DNA of 64,000 nt from Actinoplanes sp. NBRC 103695 (GTDB lineage: Bacteria; Actinomycetota; Actinomycetes; Mycobacteriales; Micromonosporaceae): the NCBI RefSeq assembly GCF_030269485.1, contig NZ_BSTL01000003.1, positions 434,001-498,000 on the forward strand, in the 5' to 3' direction. Below, in pieces: positions 41,154 to 51,870 of this stretch; the first letter of the stretch is position 1, and each line of letters opens with the position of its first letter. The position numbers and the translations under genes were made by a program. The notes beneath the pieces are model-generated. The model searched no databases, had not been told where the DNA came from, and saw only the letters and a program-made list of their open reading frames with translations.

Positions 41154-42227
41154 GTGAAGACAAGAGGAGTTGCAGCCGCCGTCCTGTGTGTGGCCGTAAT
41201 GCTGAGCGCGTGCGGTTCCGGCAGCGGATCCGGCGACTCGGCCGAGTCCGGCGGGCTGACATCGGTGAAGTTCGCGATGGCGTCCCCCAGCTGGAACGCC
41301 GGCTTCGCGGTCATGGCCGTCGTGGAGGCCGAGGGCTTCTACGAGGAGGAGGGTCTGAAGGTCACGACCAACCTGTTCCCGTCGGCCACCCAGGCAGCGC
41401 AGCAGGTCGCCGGCGGCGGGGCCGACCTCGGCCTCATGACGGTCGAGCCCGTGGCCATCGGGCATGACAAGGACCTGAACCTGGCCTACTTCAGCTCCTA
41501 CTGGCCGAAGTGGATCTACAGCCTGCAGGTGCCGGACGGTTCGGCCGTGAAGAGCATCGCCGATCTGAAGGGCAAGAAGATCGGCGTCACCGCGGTCGCG
41601 AGCTCCGGCGCGACGTTCGCCCGGACCGCGATGAAGCTCAACGGGATGAGCGAGAACGATGCCACCCTGGTGCCGATCGGTGCCGGCGCTCAGCAGATCA
41701 ACGCCATCAAGAGCGGCCAGGTCGATGCGCTGGCGCTCTGGGACATCCAGTATCAGGCCGTCAAGAACGCCGGCGTCACCCTGACGCCGCTTCCGGTCAA
41801 GGAGACGGCGGACGCGTGGGGCGGCGGCTTCGCGACGACCCGGAAGAACCTCGACGCCAAGAAGGACGTCCTGGAACGATTCGGTCGTGCGGTGGCGAAG
41901 GCGTTCGTCTTCGCCAAGGCCAACCCCGAGGCCGCGATCCGCGACCTGTGGAAGCTCCACCCGGAGACCCGCGGGTCCGACCCGGAGGAGAAGGCGCTGG
42001 CCGACGGGATCAAGGTCCTCCAGGTCCGCCTGGACGGGCAGGGCTTCGACGACAAGGCTCTGGGCCGGATCGACGAGGCCGCGTTCACCCGTTCGCTCGA
42101 CTTCATGGCCTCGGCCGGACTGATCAAGAAGTTCCCGCCGAAGGATGTCTACACCGACCAGATGTTCGAGGCGGTCAACAACTTCTCCTACGACGACGTC
42201 ACCAAGCGAGCAGAGAGCGCCCGCTGA
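41154..42227 (+). CDS. ABC transporter substrate-binding lipoprotein (SsuA/THI5-like)
   Basis: A 357-aa exported lipoprotein (lipobox VMLSACGSG) of the NMT1/THI5/SsuA-like family: KFAMASPSWNAGFAVMAVVE, GFYEEEGLKV, DLKGKKIGVTAVASSGAT and the hinge QINAIKSGQVDALALWD. It captures the substrate for the permease and ATPase encoded on the left arm; it is the only binding protein in the island. GTG 41154 follows TAGGAGGG at good spacing. Its stop is immediately followed by the ATG of the flavin oxidoreductase. The ligand is unknown, and no aromatic cage could be judged by eye. Confidence 0.93.
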   Translation: MKTRGVAAAVLCVAVMLSACGSGSGSGDSAESGGLTSVKFAMASPSWNAGFAVMAVVEAEGFYEEEGLKVTTNLFPSATQAAQQVAGGGADLGLMTVEPVAIGHDKDLNLAYFSSYWPKWIYSLQVPDGSAVKSIADLKGKKIGVTAVASSGATFARTAMKLNGMSENDATLVPIGAGAQQINAIKSGQVDALALWDIQYQAVKNAGVTLTPLPVKETADAWGGGFATTRKNLDAKKDVLERFGRAVAKAFVFAKANPEAAIRDLWKLHPETRGSDPEEKALADGIKVLQVRLDGQGFDDKALGRIDEAAFTRSLDFMASAGLIKKFPPKDVYTDQMFEAVNNFSYDDVTKRAESAR

Positions 42228-43199
42228 ATGCGGCTCGGGGTCGCGCTCGACCTGAGCTCCCAGGAGCCGGTACGCCCACAGGTGGATCGCACGGTCACGA
42301 TGCTCGCCCGCGCGGAGCGGCACGGTTTCGACTCCGCGTGGGTGGGGGAGAGCTATCACGCGGCCTCTCAGCCGTTCCACCTCCCGTCCGCCCTGGTGAT
42401 CCTGGGACATCTGGCCGGACGGACGTCCCTGGCGCTGGGATCGGCGGTGCTGCTCCTGCGCGCGTACAGTCCGCGGAAGCTGGCCTACGAGGCCGCGCTG
42501 CTCGACCAGCTGTGCGGCGGGAAGCTCACCCTCGGCCTCGGGCTCGGCAGCCCGGAGGTCGCCCAACGTGTCGGGCTGCCCGCGTCAGGTCCGGCCGGCG
42601 CGGCCTTCGACGCCACGCTGAAGCTGCTGCGCGCCGCCTGGTCCGCCGAGGTGGCGATCCCACCACCGCTGCAGCGCGGCGGGCCGCAGATCTTGGTGGG
42701 TGGCAAGGTGCCGGCCTCGGCCCGTCGGGCCGCGACGCTCGCCGACGGATTCTACGGCGCGACCAACTACTGCGACGACCTGTTGTTCAAGCAGTCGACT
42801 GCCTACTGGTCGTGTCGCGGCGGGAGCGGGGGAGTGGTCGCCACCACCAGGTTCTGCGTCGTCCACGAGGATGCCGCCACTGCCCGCGAGCTCGCCGCGC
42901 GCCACCTGAAGGCCGCGACCGACTACTACACCGCGCGGGGCTCATGGCTGGGTGCGGGCGGCCCGGCTGAGCTCGAGCTCCCGATGGTGGGCACGCCCGA
43001 CGAGATCGACACCACGATCGACCGGTACGCCAGGGCGGGGGTCACGTCCGTCCAGCTTCGGGTCGCCCCGTTCGGCACGCCGCCGGAGGTCGCGCGCCAC
43101 ACGCTCGACCTCGTCGGGCGGCACGTCCTTCCGAACTGGCACGGCACGACGACTTCCGACGCAACTTCTCCTACGACGACAGCGGAGACGACCCGATGA
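42228..43199 (+). CDS. LLM-class flavin-dependent oxidoreductase
   Basis: A 323-aa luciferase-like oxidoreductase using F420 or reduced FMN. Characteristic sequence is RAERHGFDSAWVGESYHAA, LALGSAVLLLRAYSPRKLAYEAALLDQL, LTLGLGLGSPEV and the late PQILVGGKVPASARRAATLADGF. Actinobacterial members include F420-dependent reductases and FMNH2 monooxygenases that cleave C-S or C-N bonds. No flavin reductase lies beside it, which slightly favours F420. It begins directly at the end of the binding-protein gene and overlaps the thiolase gene by 4 nt, so it is part of the same operon. The tail after residue 300 is low complexity (Thr/Ser). Confidence 0.88.
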   Translation: MRLGVALDLSSQEPVRPQVDRTVTMLARAERHGFDSAWVGESYHAASQPFHLPSALVILGHLAGRTSLALGSAVLLLRAYSPRKLAYEAALLDQLCGGKLTLGLGLGSPEVAQRVGLPASGPAGAAFDATLKLLRAAWSAEVAIPPPLQRGGPQILVGGKVPASARRAATLADGFYGATNYCDDLLFKQSTAYWSCRGGSGGVVATTRFCVVHEDAATARELAARHLKAATDYYTARGSWLGAGGPAELELPMVGTPDEIDTTIDRYARAGVTSVQLRVAPFGTPPEVARHTLDLVGRHVLPNWHGTTTSDATSPTTTAETTR

Positions 43200-44389
43200 G
43201 CAGTTCATTCGTGTACGCGGCGGTCCGGACCCCGTTCGGCCGGTTCAACGGAGCCCTGGCCGACACGAGGACCGACGATCTGGCCGCGACCGCGCTGAAG
43301 GGACTTCTCGACCGCTCGCCGGGCCTGGACCCCGGCCGGGTCGACGACGTGTTCTGGGGCAACGCCAACGGCGCCGGCGAGGACAATCGCAACGTCGGCC
43401 GGATGGCCGTGCTGCTGGCGGGCATGCCCGTCTCGGTGACCGCCACCACGGTGAACCGGCTCTGCGGCTCGTCGCTGGACGCCGCCATGATGGCCTCACG
43501 CATGATCGAGGTCGACGACGCGGAGATCGCGATCGCCGGAGGCGTGGAGTCGATGACGCGGGCGCCGTGGGTCCTGCCGAAGCCGTCGCGCCGGTTCCCG
43601 GCAGGGGACGTCACCGCCGTCTCCACGACGCTGGGCTGGCGTCTGGTGAACGAGCGGATGCCCGCCGAGTGGACGGCCTCGCTGGGCGAGTGCAACGAGC
43701 AGCTGCGGGAGAAGTTCTCGATCTCGCGCGAGCGGCAGGACGAGTTCGGCGCTCGCTCACACCGCCTCGCGGCGGAGGCGTGGGAGAAGGGCTTCTACGA
43801 CGACCTCGTGGTGCCCGTCCCCGGCACCGACCTGGCCCAGGACGAGAGCATCCGAGCCGACACCTCGCTCGTGGCGCTGGCTGGGCTGAAGCCGGCGTTC
43901 CGGCCCGACGGGACGATCACCGCCGGCAACTGCTCACCGTTGAACGACGGCGCGAGCGCGGTCTTGCTGGGCTCGGCGAGGGCGGCCGCGACCATCGGTC
44001 GAGACCCGGTCGCGCGGATCGCCGGTCGCGGCTGGGCGGCGCTGGAGCCGCAGCAGTTCGGCTACGCCCCGGTCGAGGCCGCCAACGACGCGCTCGAGCG
44101 GGCGGGCATCACCTGGCCCGACGTCGGCGCCGTCGAGCTGAACGAGGCGTTCGCCGTTCAGTCGATCGCCTGTGTCGACGCCTGGCTCGAGCTCGGGCTG
44201 CGGCACGCCGAACTCGTCAACGCCAAGGGCGGGGCGATCGCCATCGGGCACCCCCTGGGCGCCTCGGGCGGGCGCATTCTCGGGACCCTCGCGGCGCGGC
44301 TCGTGGAGTCCGGTGAACGATGGGGCGTGGCAGCCATCTGCATCGGTGTCGGTCAAGGCCTGGCAGTCGTGCTCGAGAACGTCGCATGA
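43196..44389 (+). CDS. Acyl-CoA thiolase (PcaF/acetyl-CoA acetyltransferase type)
   Basis: A 397-aa thiolase with all catalytic motifs: active Cys90 in NRLCGSSLDA, ELNEAFAVQ, GGAIAIGHPLGASGGR (His) and CIGVGQG (second Cys). The sequence is closest in feel to beta-ketoadipyl-CoA thiolases, and the next two genes encode a CoA-transferase pair, as in pcaIJF operons. The expected reaction is cleavage of a 3-oxoacyl-CoA to acetyl-CoA plus a shorter acyl-CoA. No pca ring-cleavage genes are present, so the 3-oxo acid probably arises from another compound. Confidence 0.92.
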   Translation: MSSSFVYAAVRTPFGRFNGALADTRTDDLAATALKGLLDRSPGLDPGRVDDVFWGNANGAGEDNRNVGRMAVLLAGMPVSVTATTVNRLCGSSLDAAMMASRMIEVDDAEIAIAGGVESMTRAPWVLPKPSRRFPAGDVTAVSTTLGWRLVNERMPAEWTASLGECNEQLREKFSISRERQDEFGARSHRLAAEAWEKGFYDDLVVPVPGTDLAQDESIRADTSLVALAGLKPAFRPDGTITAGNCSPLNDGASAVLLGSARAAATIGRDPVARIAGRGWAALEPQQFGYAPVEAANDALERAGITWPDVGAVELNEAFAVQSIACVDAWLELGLRHAELVNAKGGAIAIGHPLGASGGRILGTLAARLVESGERWGVAAICIGVGQGLAVVLENVA

Positions 44390-45048
44390 CGCTGCTCTGC
44401 ACCTCTGCCGACGAAGCGGTCAGCGGCATCGCCGACGGCTCGACGGTGCTGGTCGGCGGCTTCGGCACGGCCGGCATGCCGTTCGACCTGATCGACGCGT
44501 TGATCCGGCAGGGAGCGCGAAACCTCACCGTCGTGTCGAACAACGCGGGCAACGCGGACACCGGGCTCGCGGCGCTGCTCGCCGCCGGGCAGGTGAGCAA
44601 GATCGTGTGCTCGTTCCCCCGGCAGACGGACTCCTGGGTCTTCGACGAGCTGTACCGCGGCGGGAAGATCGAGCTCGAGGTCGCGCCGCAGGGGAACCTG
44701 GCCGAGCGCATGCGCGCCGCCGGAGCCGGGATCGGCGGGTTCTACACCCGCACCGGAGTCGGGACCCTCCTTGCGGAGGGAAAGGAGACCCGCGAGATCG
44801 ACGGCCGGACGTACGTCCTCGAGCTGCCCATCGCCGCCGACGTCGCGCTCATCAGCGCCCACACCGCGGACACCCTCGGGAACCTCGTCTACCGCAAGAC
44901 GGCACGCAACTTCGCTCCCGTCATGGCGACGGCCGCGGCGACCACCGTCGTGCAGGTGCGGCACGTCGTCGAGCCGGGAGCGCTGGATCCTGAAGCCGTG
45001 GTCACCCCAGGCATCTACGTCGACCGGATCGTGCGGGTGCCGTCATGA
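44386..45048 (+). CDS. 3-oxoacid CoA-transferase subunit A
   Basis: A 220-aa alpha subunit. GSTVLVGGFGTAGMPFDLIDAL and VVSNNAGNADTGLAALLAAGQV are the standard SCOT/PcaI N-terminal motifs, and GFYTRTGVGTLLAEGKETRE follows. It moves CoA from succinyl-CoA (or acetyl-CoA) to a 3-oxo acid, together with the next gene. ATG 44386 overlaps the thiolase stop (ATGA); an earlier in-frame start inside the thiolase gene was not used. Its own stop overlaps subunit B by 4 nt, as expected for a 1:1 complex. Confidence 0.94.
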   Translation: MTLLCTSADEAVSGIADGSTVLVGGFGTAGMPFDLIDALIRQGARNLTVVSNNAGNADTGLAALLAAGQVSKIVCSFPRQTDSWVFDELYRGGKIELEVAPQGNLAERMRAAGAGIGGFYTRTGVGTLLAEGKETREIDGRTYVLELPIAADVALISAHTADTLGNLVYRKTARNFAPVMATAAATTVVQVRHVVEPGALDPEAVVTPGIYVDRIVRVPS

Positions 45049-45723
45049 GCGTGGTGTCTCCGAGCATCGTCGAGCACACCGACCGCGGCCCGCTCGGACG
45101 GGACGAGATGGCCCGGGTGCTCGCGGGCGACATTCCCCCAGGGGCGTACGTCAACCTGGGCATAGGTCAGCCCACGACCGTCGCCGACCACCTCCCCCCG
45201 GAGTCCGGGGTCATCCTCCACACCGAGAACGGCATGCTCGGCATGGGGCCGGCGGCGACGGGCGGCGCGATCGATCCCGACCTGATCAATGCCGGCAAGT
45301 TCCCGGTGACCGAGCTGCCCGGCGCTTCCTACTTCCACCACGCCGACTCGTTCGCCATGATGCGAGGCGGCCACCTCGACCTGTGCGTGCTCGGCGCGTA
45401 CCAGGTCTCGGCATCGGGGGATCTCGCCAACTGGCACACCGGCGAGCCCGATGCGATCCCGGCGGTCGGCGGGGCGATGGACCTCGCCGTGGGCGCCAAG
45501 CAGGTCTTCGTGATGATGTCGCTGTTCACCAGGACCGGCGAGCCGAAGCTCGTCAAGGAATGCACCTATCCGCTCACCGCTCTGCGGTGCGTGGACCGGA
45601 TCTATACCGACGTCGCCACGTTCGAGATCACCGGGAATCAGGTCGTCGTCCGGGAGACGTGGGGGATCTCGTTCTCCGAGCTCTGCTCGCGCGTCGACGT
45701 CCCGCTGGAGGTTGGGGAGCGCC

Positions 45724-45734
<11 letters not shown>
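45045..45734 (+). CDS. 3-oxoacid CoA-transferase subunit B
   Basis: A 229-aa beta subunit. The catalytic glutamate is E61 in LHTENGMLGMG, preceded by YVNLGIGQPT; DLCVLGAYQVSASGDLANW and KECTYPLTA are also typical. It completes the CoA-transferase with the preceding gene. The following aldehyde dehydrogenase ATG lies within its last codons (11-nt overlap), keeping the genes in one transcript. Confidence 0.94.
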
Positions 45735-47151
<1,417 letters not shown>

Positions 47152-47164
47152 ACGAGAGGACGAC

Positions 47165-47791
47165 ATGGTGAACCCTGACCACAGCGAGCGGCTGGCAGTC
47201 CTCCTGGACCGCGAGGAGCTCTTCGACCTGGTGAGGCGGGAACGTTTCGCCCGCGACCAGCGACTCTTCGACGTGATGCGTGACTGCTTCCACGACGACG
47301 CGTACGTCCGGACCACATGGTACGACGGACGCGGCGGCGAGGCGTACGTCGAGGCGACGAAGACGTGGATGGGGCGGACCGGGAACAGCAAGCACTGGGT
47401 CTTTCCCGCCTACGCGCGGGTCGAGGGCGACCGGGCGACCGTCGAGAGCCCGGCGAAGATCTTCAACCGGACCACGGCAGAGGGAGTGGAGGTCGACTTC
47501 CACGCCTACTGCCGGTTCTTCTCACGTGTCGTCCGGGACGAAGGACGGTGGAGGCTGATGAGCTTCGAGGTCCTGCTGGAGCGCGACGAGCTGCGCCCCG
47601 TCCACGCGGGTGAGACGCTCCCGGTGGACGTGGCTCAGCTCGCTGGGCTTCGGCCGTCCTACCGGTTCCTCACCTGGATCCAGTCGACCCGCGGCGTGAC
47701 GGTGAGTCAGGATCTGCTCGGCGACGACCGGCCGGCCGAACTCGACGCGTTCCACCAGGGCGAGACCGCCTGGCTCGCGGGCACGGGTTAG
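47165..47791 (+). CDS. SnoaL-like (NTF2-fold) protein
   Basis: A 208-aa protein of the SnoaL_4-type NTF2 fold: an N-terminal helix pair (REELFDLVRRERFARDQRLF), FHDDAYVRTTWYDG, HWVFPAYARVEGDRATVE and GRWRLMSFEVLLERD. In catabolic operons such proteins are cyclases, dehydratases, isomerases or dioxygenase beta-like partners. It starts 13 bp after the aldehyde dehydrogenase gene and ends the right arm. The last 60 residues extend the fold. No catalytic assignment can be made. About 190 bp of unassigned sequence separates it from the convergent regulator gene. Confidence 0.85.
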   Translation: MVNPDHSERLAVLLDREELFDLVRRERFARDQRLFDVMRDCFHDDAYVRTTWYDGRGGEAYVEATKTWMGRTGNSKHWVFPAYARVEGDRATVESPAKIFNRTTAEGVEVDFHAYCRFFSRVVRDEGRWRLMSFEVLLERDELRPVHAGETLPVDVAQLAGLRPSYRFLTWIQSTRGVTVSQDLLGDDRPAELDAFHQGETAWLAGTG

Positions 47792-47985
47792 CGCCGACCG
47801 GGAAACCCGCTGGGGTACGCCTGCGCGTTCCTCCTCGTTCCCTGGCGCTGGGCTACACCTGCCTCGGCACCAGTTCGAGACAACACCACAGGTCCGATGT
47901 TCCTGACCGCCCACGCCGTCCCGCTCATCAGCCCGGCGTGGGCGATCAGGGCATGCTTCGCACACGAGGACGGCGGCCAGCCCAA

Positions 47986-48927
47986 TCATGTGCTCGAGCG
48001 GTCACTGATGCAGTGATGTCCCGCTCTGCGGGGTTTGTTGTTCGGTGGGGAGTCAGACAGCCCGACGGGCAGTGCTGCCGGCGAGGACGTGTCGACCAGC
48101 CGGGCGAGCAGCTGGAGGCGTTCACTGTCGGCGCTGTCGTCCTCGGCGGTGTAGGCGACGATCATCGGTCCGGGTGACACGCCGGGTAGCCGGTAGGCGT
48201 CCCAGTCCAGGGCGAGATCGCCGACGAGCGGGTGCACGACGCGCATCCGGCCGCGGGTGGTCTCCTCGATGTCGTGACGGCCCCAGAGCGTACGGAATTC
48301 GGCGCTGTGCACCGCGAGCTCACCGACCAGTTCCAGGGCTTGTGGATGGCTGGGGTCGGCAGCCACCGCGGTGCGCAGCATCGCGGTCAGTTCGCCGACG
48401 GTGGCCGCACGGTCGGGACAGGTCAGGTCGGCGCCGGGCTGCAGTAGTAGCCACAACATGTTCCGGGCCGGCCGTGGTAGTGCGGTGAGCTCGCCCAGCA
48501 GGGCACCGGCCAGCGGGTTCCAGGCGAGCAGGTCGAGGTGCTGGCCCACCACCATCGCCGGTGCGGTCATCGTGCGCAGCAGCCGCAGCGTGGTGGGCGG
48601 AACCACCTCGGGTACGCGCGGCCGGCGGCGGCGAACGGGCGTGCGCGCGGCGGCGGCGAGGGTATGCAGGTGCCGGCTTTCTTCCGCGGAGAAGGCCAAG
48701 GCCCGTGCGAGGGCGTCGAGGACCTGCCCGGACGGCCGCACGTCGCGGCCCTGCTCCATCCGCTGGTAGTAGTCGGAGCTGACTCCGGCCAGCAGGGCGA
48801 TCTCCTCACGCCGCAGTCCCGGAACCCGCCGGCGCGGTCCTGGCTCCAGTCCGACGTCCTGCGGTCGTATCCGGGTCCGCCTGGCCTTCAGGAACTCCGC
48901 GAGCTCGCGGCGGGGGTCGTCGTCCAT
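47986..48927 (-). CDS. XRE-family regulator with MmyB-like ligand domain
   Basis: A 313-aa regulator. The N-terminal helix-turn-helix (about 10-75) reads RRRVPGLRREEIALLAGVSSDYYQRMEQGRDVRPSG, a signature of this actinobacterial family. The remainder is the MmyB-like domain (LDLLAWNPLAGALLGELTAL, LWLLLQPGADL, HPLVGDLALDWD), thought to bind a small molecule or fatty acid. ATG 48927 is used; upstream extension has no family sequence. It is divergent from the broken dehydrogenase at 49061; such regulators commonly control the oxidoreductase next to them, so that gene was probably its target. Confidence 0.92.
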   Translation of the reverse strand: MDDDPRRELAEFLKARRTRIRPQDVGLEPGPRRRVPGLRREEIALLAGVSSDYYQRMEQGRDVRPSGQVLDALARALAFSAEESRHLHTLAAAARTPVRRRRPRVPEVVPPTTLRLLRTMTAPAMVVGQHLDLLAWNPLAGALLGELTALPRPARNMLWLLLQPGADLTCPDRAATVGELTAMLRTAVAADPSHPQALELVGELAVHSAEFRTLWGRHDIEETTRGRMRVVHPLVGDLALDWDAYRLPGVSPGPMIVAYTAEDDSADSERLQLLARLVDTSSPAALPVGLSDSPPNNKPRRAGHHCISDRSST

Positions 48928-49060
48928 GCCGCCCAGTATGCGTCCGGGCGCCGGTCGCAAGGTGGGTCCGGTTGTCCCAGGAAAGACCGGTCGACCATGA
49001 TCGCGGTGCGGCCCTGCAAGGTCGGTGCGGCAGACGTTGACGACCGAGAGGACCAGAATC

Positions 49061-50028
49061 ATGAAGGCCGCCCAGATCTTTTCGTACGGAGCCCCGGACG
49101 TGTGCTCGGTGGTCGAGGTCGAGCGGCCCGAGCCGGGACCAGGTCAGGTCTTGGTCGCTGTCGCGGCGTCCAGCGTGAACGGGCATGACGCGCTGATCCG
49201 CTCGGGGGCCATGAAGATCGTCTCGGGTCGCCGGTTTCCGATCGGTGTCGGTCTGGACTTCGCCGGCTCTGTCGCCGCGGTCGGTTCGGGCGTCGAGGGC
49301 GTCCGGACCGGCGAGCCGGTGTGGGGCACCGTGCATCCGAGGGCGAAACACTCGGTCGCCGGCGCCGCCGAGTTCGTCGTCGTCCCGGCGGACCGTGTCG
49401 CGCCCGTACCCGCCGGGTTGTCAGCGGTGCAGGCCGCGGCGCTGATCGTTCCCGGGATCACCGCCTTGGCCGCGCTCCGCCGCGCCACCGGCCTGAGAGC
49501 GGGCGAAAGCGTGTTGATCCGTGGCGCGGCAGGCGGCGTCGGCACGGCCGCCGTCCAACTCGCACACGCGTTCGGCGGCCGGGTGACCGCTCTGGCCCGG
49601 AGCGGGCACGCCGTAGCGCTCACCAGCCTGGGCGCCGAACGCGTCCTGGACTACCGGGAGACGACGCCGGACAGGATCGGTTCATTCGATGTCATCGTCG
49701 ACACCGTCGGGACTGAGTGACTCGCTATCGCCGCCGGCTCACCGCAGGCGGCCGGATGGTCACCGTGGGTCTGTCCGGCCCTGCCATCGCCGCTATCGCC
49801 GCGTCCGCCGTCTACGGTTCCCGCCGCATCCGTACCTTCAGCGCCGATCCCCGGACCGCCCAGCTCACCGAGCTCGCCGAGCAGGTCGCGTCCGGAGCCG
49901 TGGTTCCGGTGATCGACGGCGTGTACTCGCTGGACGACATCGCCTCGGCGCACCGCGCCTTCGACAAGGGCGGCGCCTTGGGCAGGCAGGTGGTGAAGAT
50001 CGCGGACATCGGCTCCACCGATCAGTGA
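49061..50028 (+). pseudogene. Quinone-oxidoreductase-like alcohol dehydrogenase split by a -1 frameshift
   Basis: Frame 1 from ATG 49061 (MKAAQIFSYGAPDV) encodes the GroES-like domain and most of the Rossmann fold (LIRGAAGGVGTAAVQLAHAF, FDVIVDTVGTE) and stops at TGA 49718. A second frame begins with GTG at 49717, overlapping that stop, and supplies the missing end (RRRLTAGGRMVTVGL to LGRQVVKIADIG). In homologues the two read as one protein of about 320 residues. Restoring one base at GAG-TGACTC (GAG-CTG-ACT-CGC, Glu-Leu-Thr-Arg) repairs the frame. No zinc ligands are present, so it is of the zeta-crystallin type. It is either a recent pseudogene, a sequencing error, or two chains coupled by the GTGA overlap. 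Confidence 0.87.
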
Positions 50029-50211
50029 GCGCATCAGCGGCGAACGGGACGAGTCGCTCGCGCGGACGACCACGGGAACATTCCGCAGCTACCGTCGGGA
50101 TCACGACGACAGACCGGGACTTGCAGCAGACCTGGGCCGGGCGAGACGGCTGCGACACAATCAAGACGTCGATCGGACCGGGTCTCGACGCGGATGCCGG
50201 ACGGTCGGGGC

Positions 50212-51396
50212 ATGGTGAATGTGCACACGCCCGATGTGGCCGCGCTGGATGGTCTGCGGGGTGCGGCCATCGCCGGTGTCCTGATGTTCCACACCGGGAA
50301 CCTCGCCGGTGGGTTCCTCGGGGTCGACCTTTTCTTCGCGCTTTCCGGATACCTGATCACCGGTCTGCTGCTGCGCGAGGTCCGATCGACCGGCGGTGTG
50401 TCCCTGAGATCCTTCTGGGTCCGGCGAATCCGCCGGTTGCTGCCCGCGCTCGCGCTCGTGCTCGGGTGTGTCAGTGTGCTGGTGTGGGCGCTGTTGCCGG
50501 ACGATCTGGTGCGCTCGACGTTCGCCGACGGGCCGTGGGTGCTGGCGAACCTGATCAACTGGCATCTGCTCGCCGACTCGGCCGGGTATTGGGACCGGTT
50601 CGGTGCCGCCCGGGTGTTCGAACACCTGTGGAGTATCGCGGTCGAGGAGCAGTTCTATCTGGCGTGGCCGGTGGTCGTACTGCTCATCGCGCGTCGGGGG
50701 CGGCACGCGGATGGTTGGGTCGCGGTGGTCGCTCTGCTGCTGTCGGGGGTGTCGGCGACGCTGATGGCCGTGCTGGTCGATCCGGCGGATCCGAGCCGGG
50801 TCTACACCGGCACCGATACCCGGGCGTTCTCGTTGCTGCTGGGCGCCTTCGTCGCCACCGCGCCGGTGCGGTCCTGGCTGGGCCGGGTGATGGCCGGGCG
50901 GTGGGCGGAGGCGGGTGGGCTTTTGGTGGTCGCCGGGATCGGCACGATCTGGGTGCTGGCCGACGGTGCGAGTTCGGCGTGGCTGTTCACCGGCGGGCTC
51001 CTCGCGCATTCGCTGGCGTCCGCGGCGTTGATCGGGCTCTGCGGCTGCCGGCCGTCGTCGGTGATCGCGCGGATCCTCGCGGTGTGGCCGCTGCGGTGGC
51101 TCGGACAGCTCTCCTACAGCCTGTACCTGTGGCACTGGCCGGTGATCCTGTTCCTGTCTCCGCAGCGGACCGGGCTCGGCGGCTGGGCTTGGACCGTCCT
51201 CGTCTGCGTGGTGTCGGCCGTTCTGGCGACGCTGTCGAAGTATCTGGTCGAGGACCCGATCCGGTTCCGTGCCGGATGGGCGCGGGGGCGGCGGGGTGTG
51301 CTGGCGGTCGTCGCGTCGGCGGCCACGCTGCTGCTGCTCTGGACGGCGTTGCCCGCACCGCCGGCGCCGGCCATCGACGTCACCGAACTCGGCTGA
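50212..51396 (+). CDS. Acyltransferase-3 (OafA-like) membrane O-acyltransferase
   Basis: A 394-aa membrane protein with about ten helices. It opens with LDGLRGAAIAGVLMFHTGNL, including the conserved Arg and His of the acyltransferase-3 family, then GGFLGVDLFFALSGYLIT, FWVRRIRRLLPA, and LSYSLYLWHWPVI near the end. Such proteins acylate cell-envelope glycans. Many homologues end in a fused SGNH esterase domain; this one stops after the last helix. A separate SGNH lipoprotein at 54051 could supply that part, although other genes intervene. ATG 50212 is preferred, with ATG 50194 as alternative. Confidence 0.87.
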   Translation: MVNVHTPDVAALDGLRGAAIAGVLMFHTGNLAGGFLGVDLFFALSGYLITGLLLREVRSTGGVSLRSFWVRRIRRLLPALALVLGCVSVLVWALLPDDLVRSTFADGPWVLANLINWHLLADSAGYWDRFGAARVFEHLWSIAVEEQFYLAWPVVVLLIARRGRHADGWVAVVALLLSGVSATLMAVLVDPADPSRVYTGTDTRAFSLLLGAFVATAPVRSWLGRVMAGRWAEAGGLLVVAGIGTIWVLADGASSAWLFTGGLLAHSLASAALIGLCGCRPSSVIARILAVWPLRWLGQLSYSLYLWHWPVILFLSPQRTGLGGWAWTVLVCVVSAVLATLSKYLVEDPIRFRAGWARGRRGVLAVVASAATLLLLWTALPAPPAPAIDVTELG

Positions 51397-51870
51397 TCAG
51401 CCGATCACCGGGCATGTGCGGGCGCGATCCGCGCCGGGCTCGGCCACGGTGAAGATGATCCGGACGGTGCTGTGCAGGGATCCTCCGCTCTGCACATGGG
51501 CGGCGATCGCGGTGCACACGATCTGGTCGATGCCCCGCGCGGTCACGTCACGGCCGGCCAGCGGCACCCGCAGCTCGATGACGTCACCGGCGACGATGAC
51601 GCCGACCCGGGTCACGCCCACGTCCGCGATCTCGGTGCGCCGCTGCGGGGTTCCGGAGCTGGCCAGCAGCAGCGACAACGCGTCGGAGATCGTGCCGAGG
51701 CGGTCGGTGTCGTGCTGCTGCGCCACCAGCGCACCCGTGCCGTCGACGAAGTACAGCGTCATGCCGGGCGCCACGCCGGTCGGGGCGTCGCCGCCGTCGG
51801 TCACGCCGGTCGGTTCGATGCCGCACCCCGCGAGCAGCAGCACCGCGATGATCCATCCGGGCCGTCTCAT
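51397..51870 (-). CDS. GerMN-domain lipoprotein
   Basis: A 157-aa exported lipoprotein (lipobox LLLAGCG at residues 12-18) followed by a GerMN-like domain: MTLYFVDGTGALVAQQH, then ALSLLLASSG and IVCTAIAAHVQSGG near the end. The gene overlaps the kinase gene by 4 nt and is the third of a regulator-kinase-lipoprotein set. In MtrA-MtrB-LpqB the GerMN lipoprotein LpqB modulates the kinase from outside; this smaller protein lacks LpqB's propeller domain but may act similarly. That role is inferred from order and domain. Confidence 0.85.
   Translation of the reverse strand: MRRPGWIIAVLLLAGCGIEPTGVTDGGDAPTGVAPGMTLYFVDGTGALVAQQHDTDRLGTISDALSLLLASSGTPQRRTEIADVGVTRVGVIVAGDVIELRVPLAGRDVTARGIDQIVCTAIAAHVQSGGSLHSTVRIIFTVAEPGADRARTCPVIG

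Noticed and set aside
49705..49725. Programmed -1 frameshift in the dehydrogenase
   Set aside because: No X-XXY-YYZ slippery site is present at GGGACTGAGTGAC; a one-base deletion explains it better.
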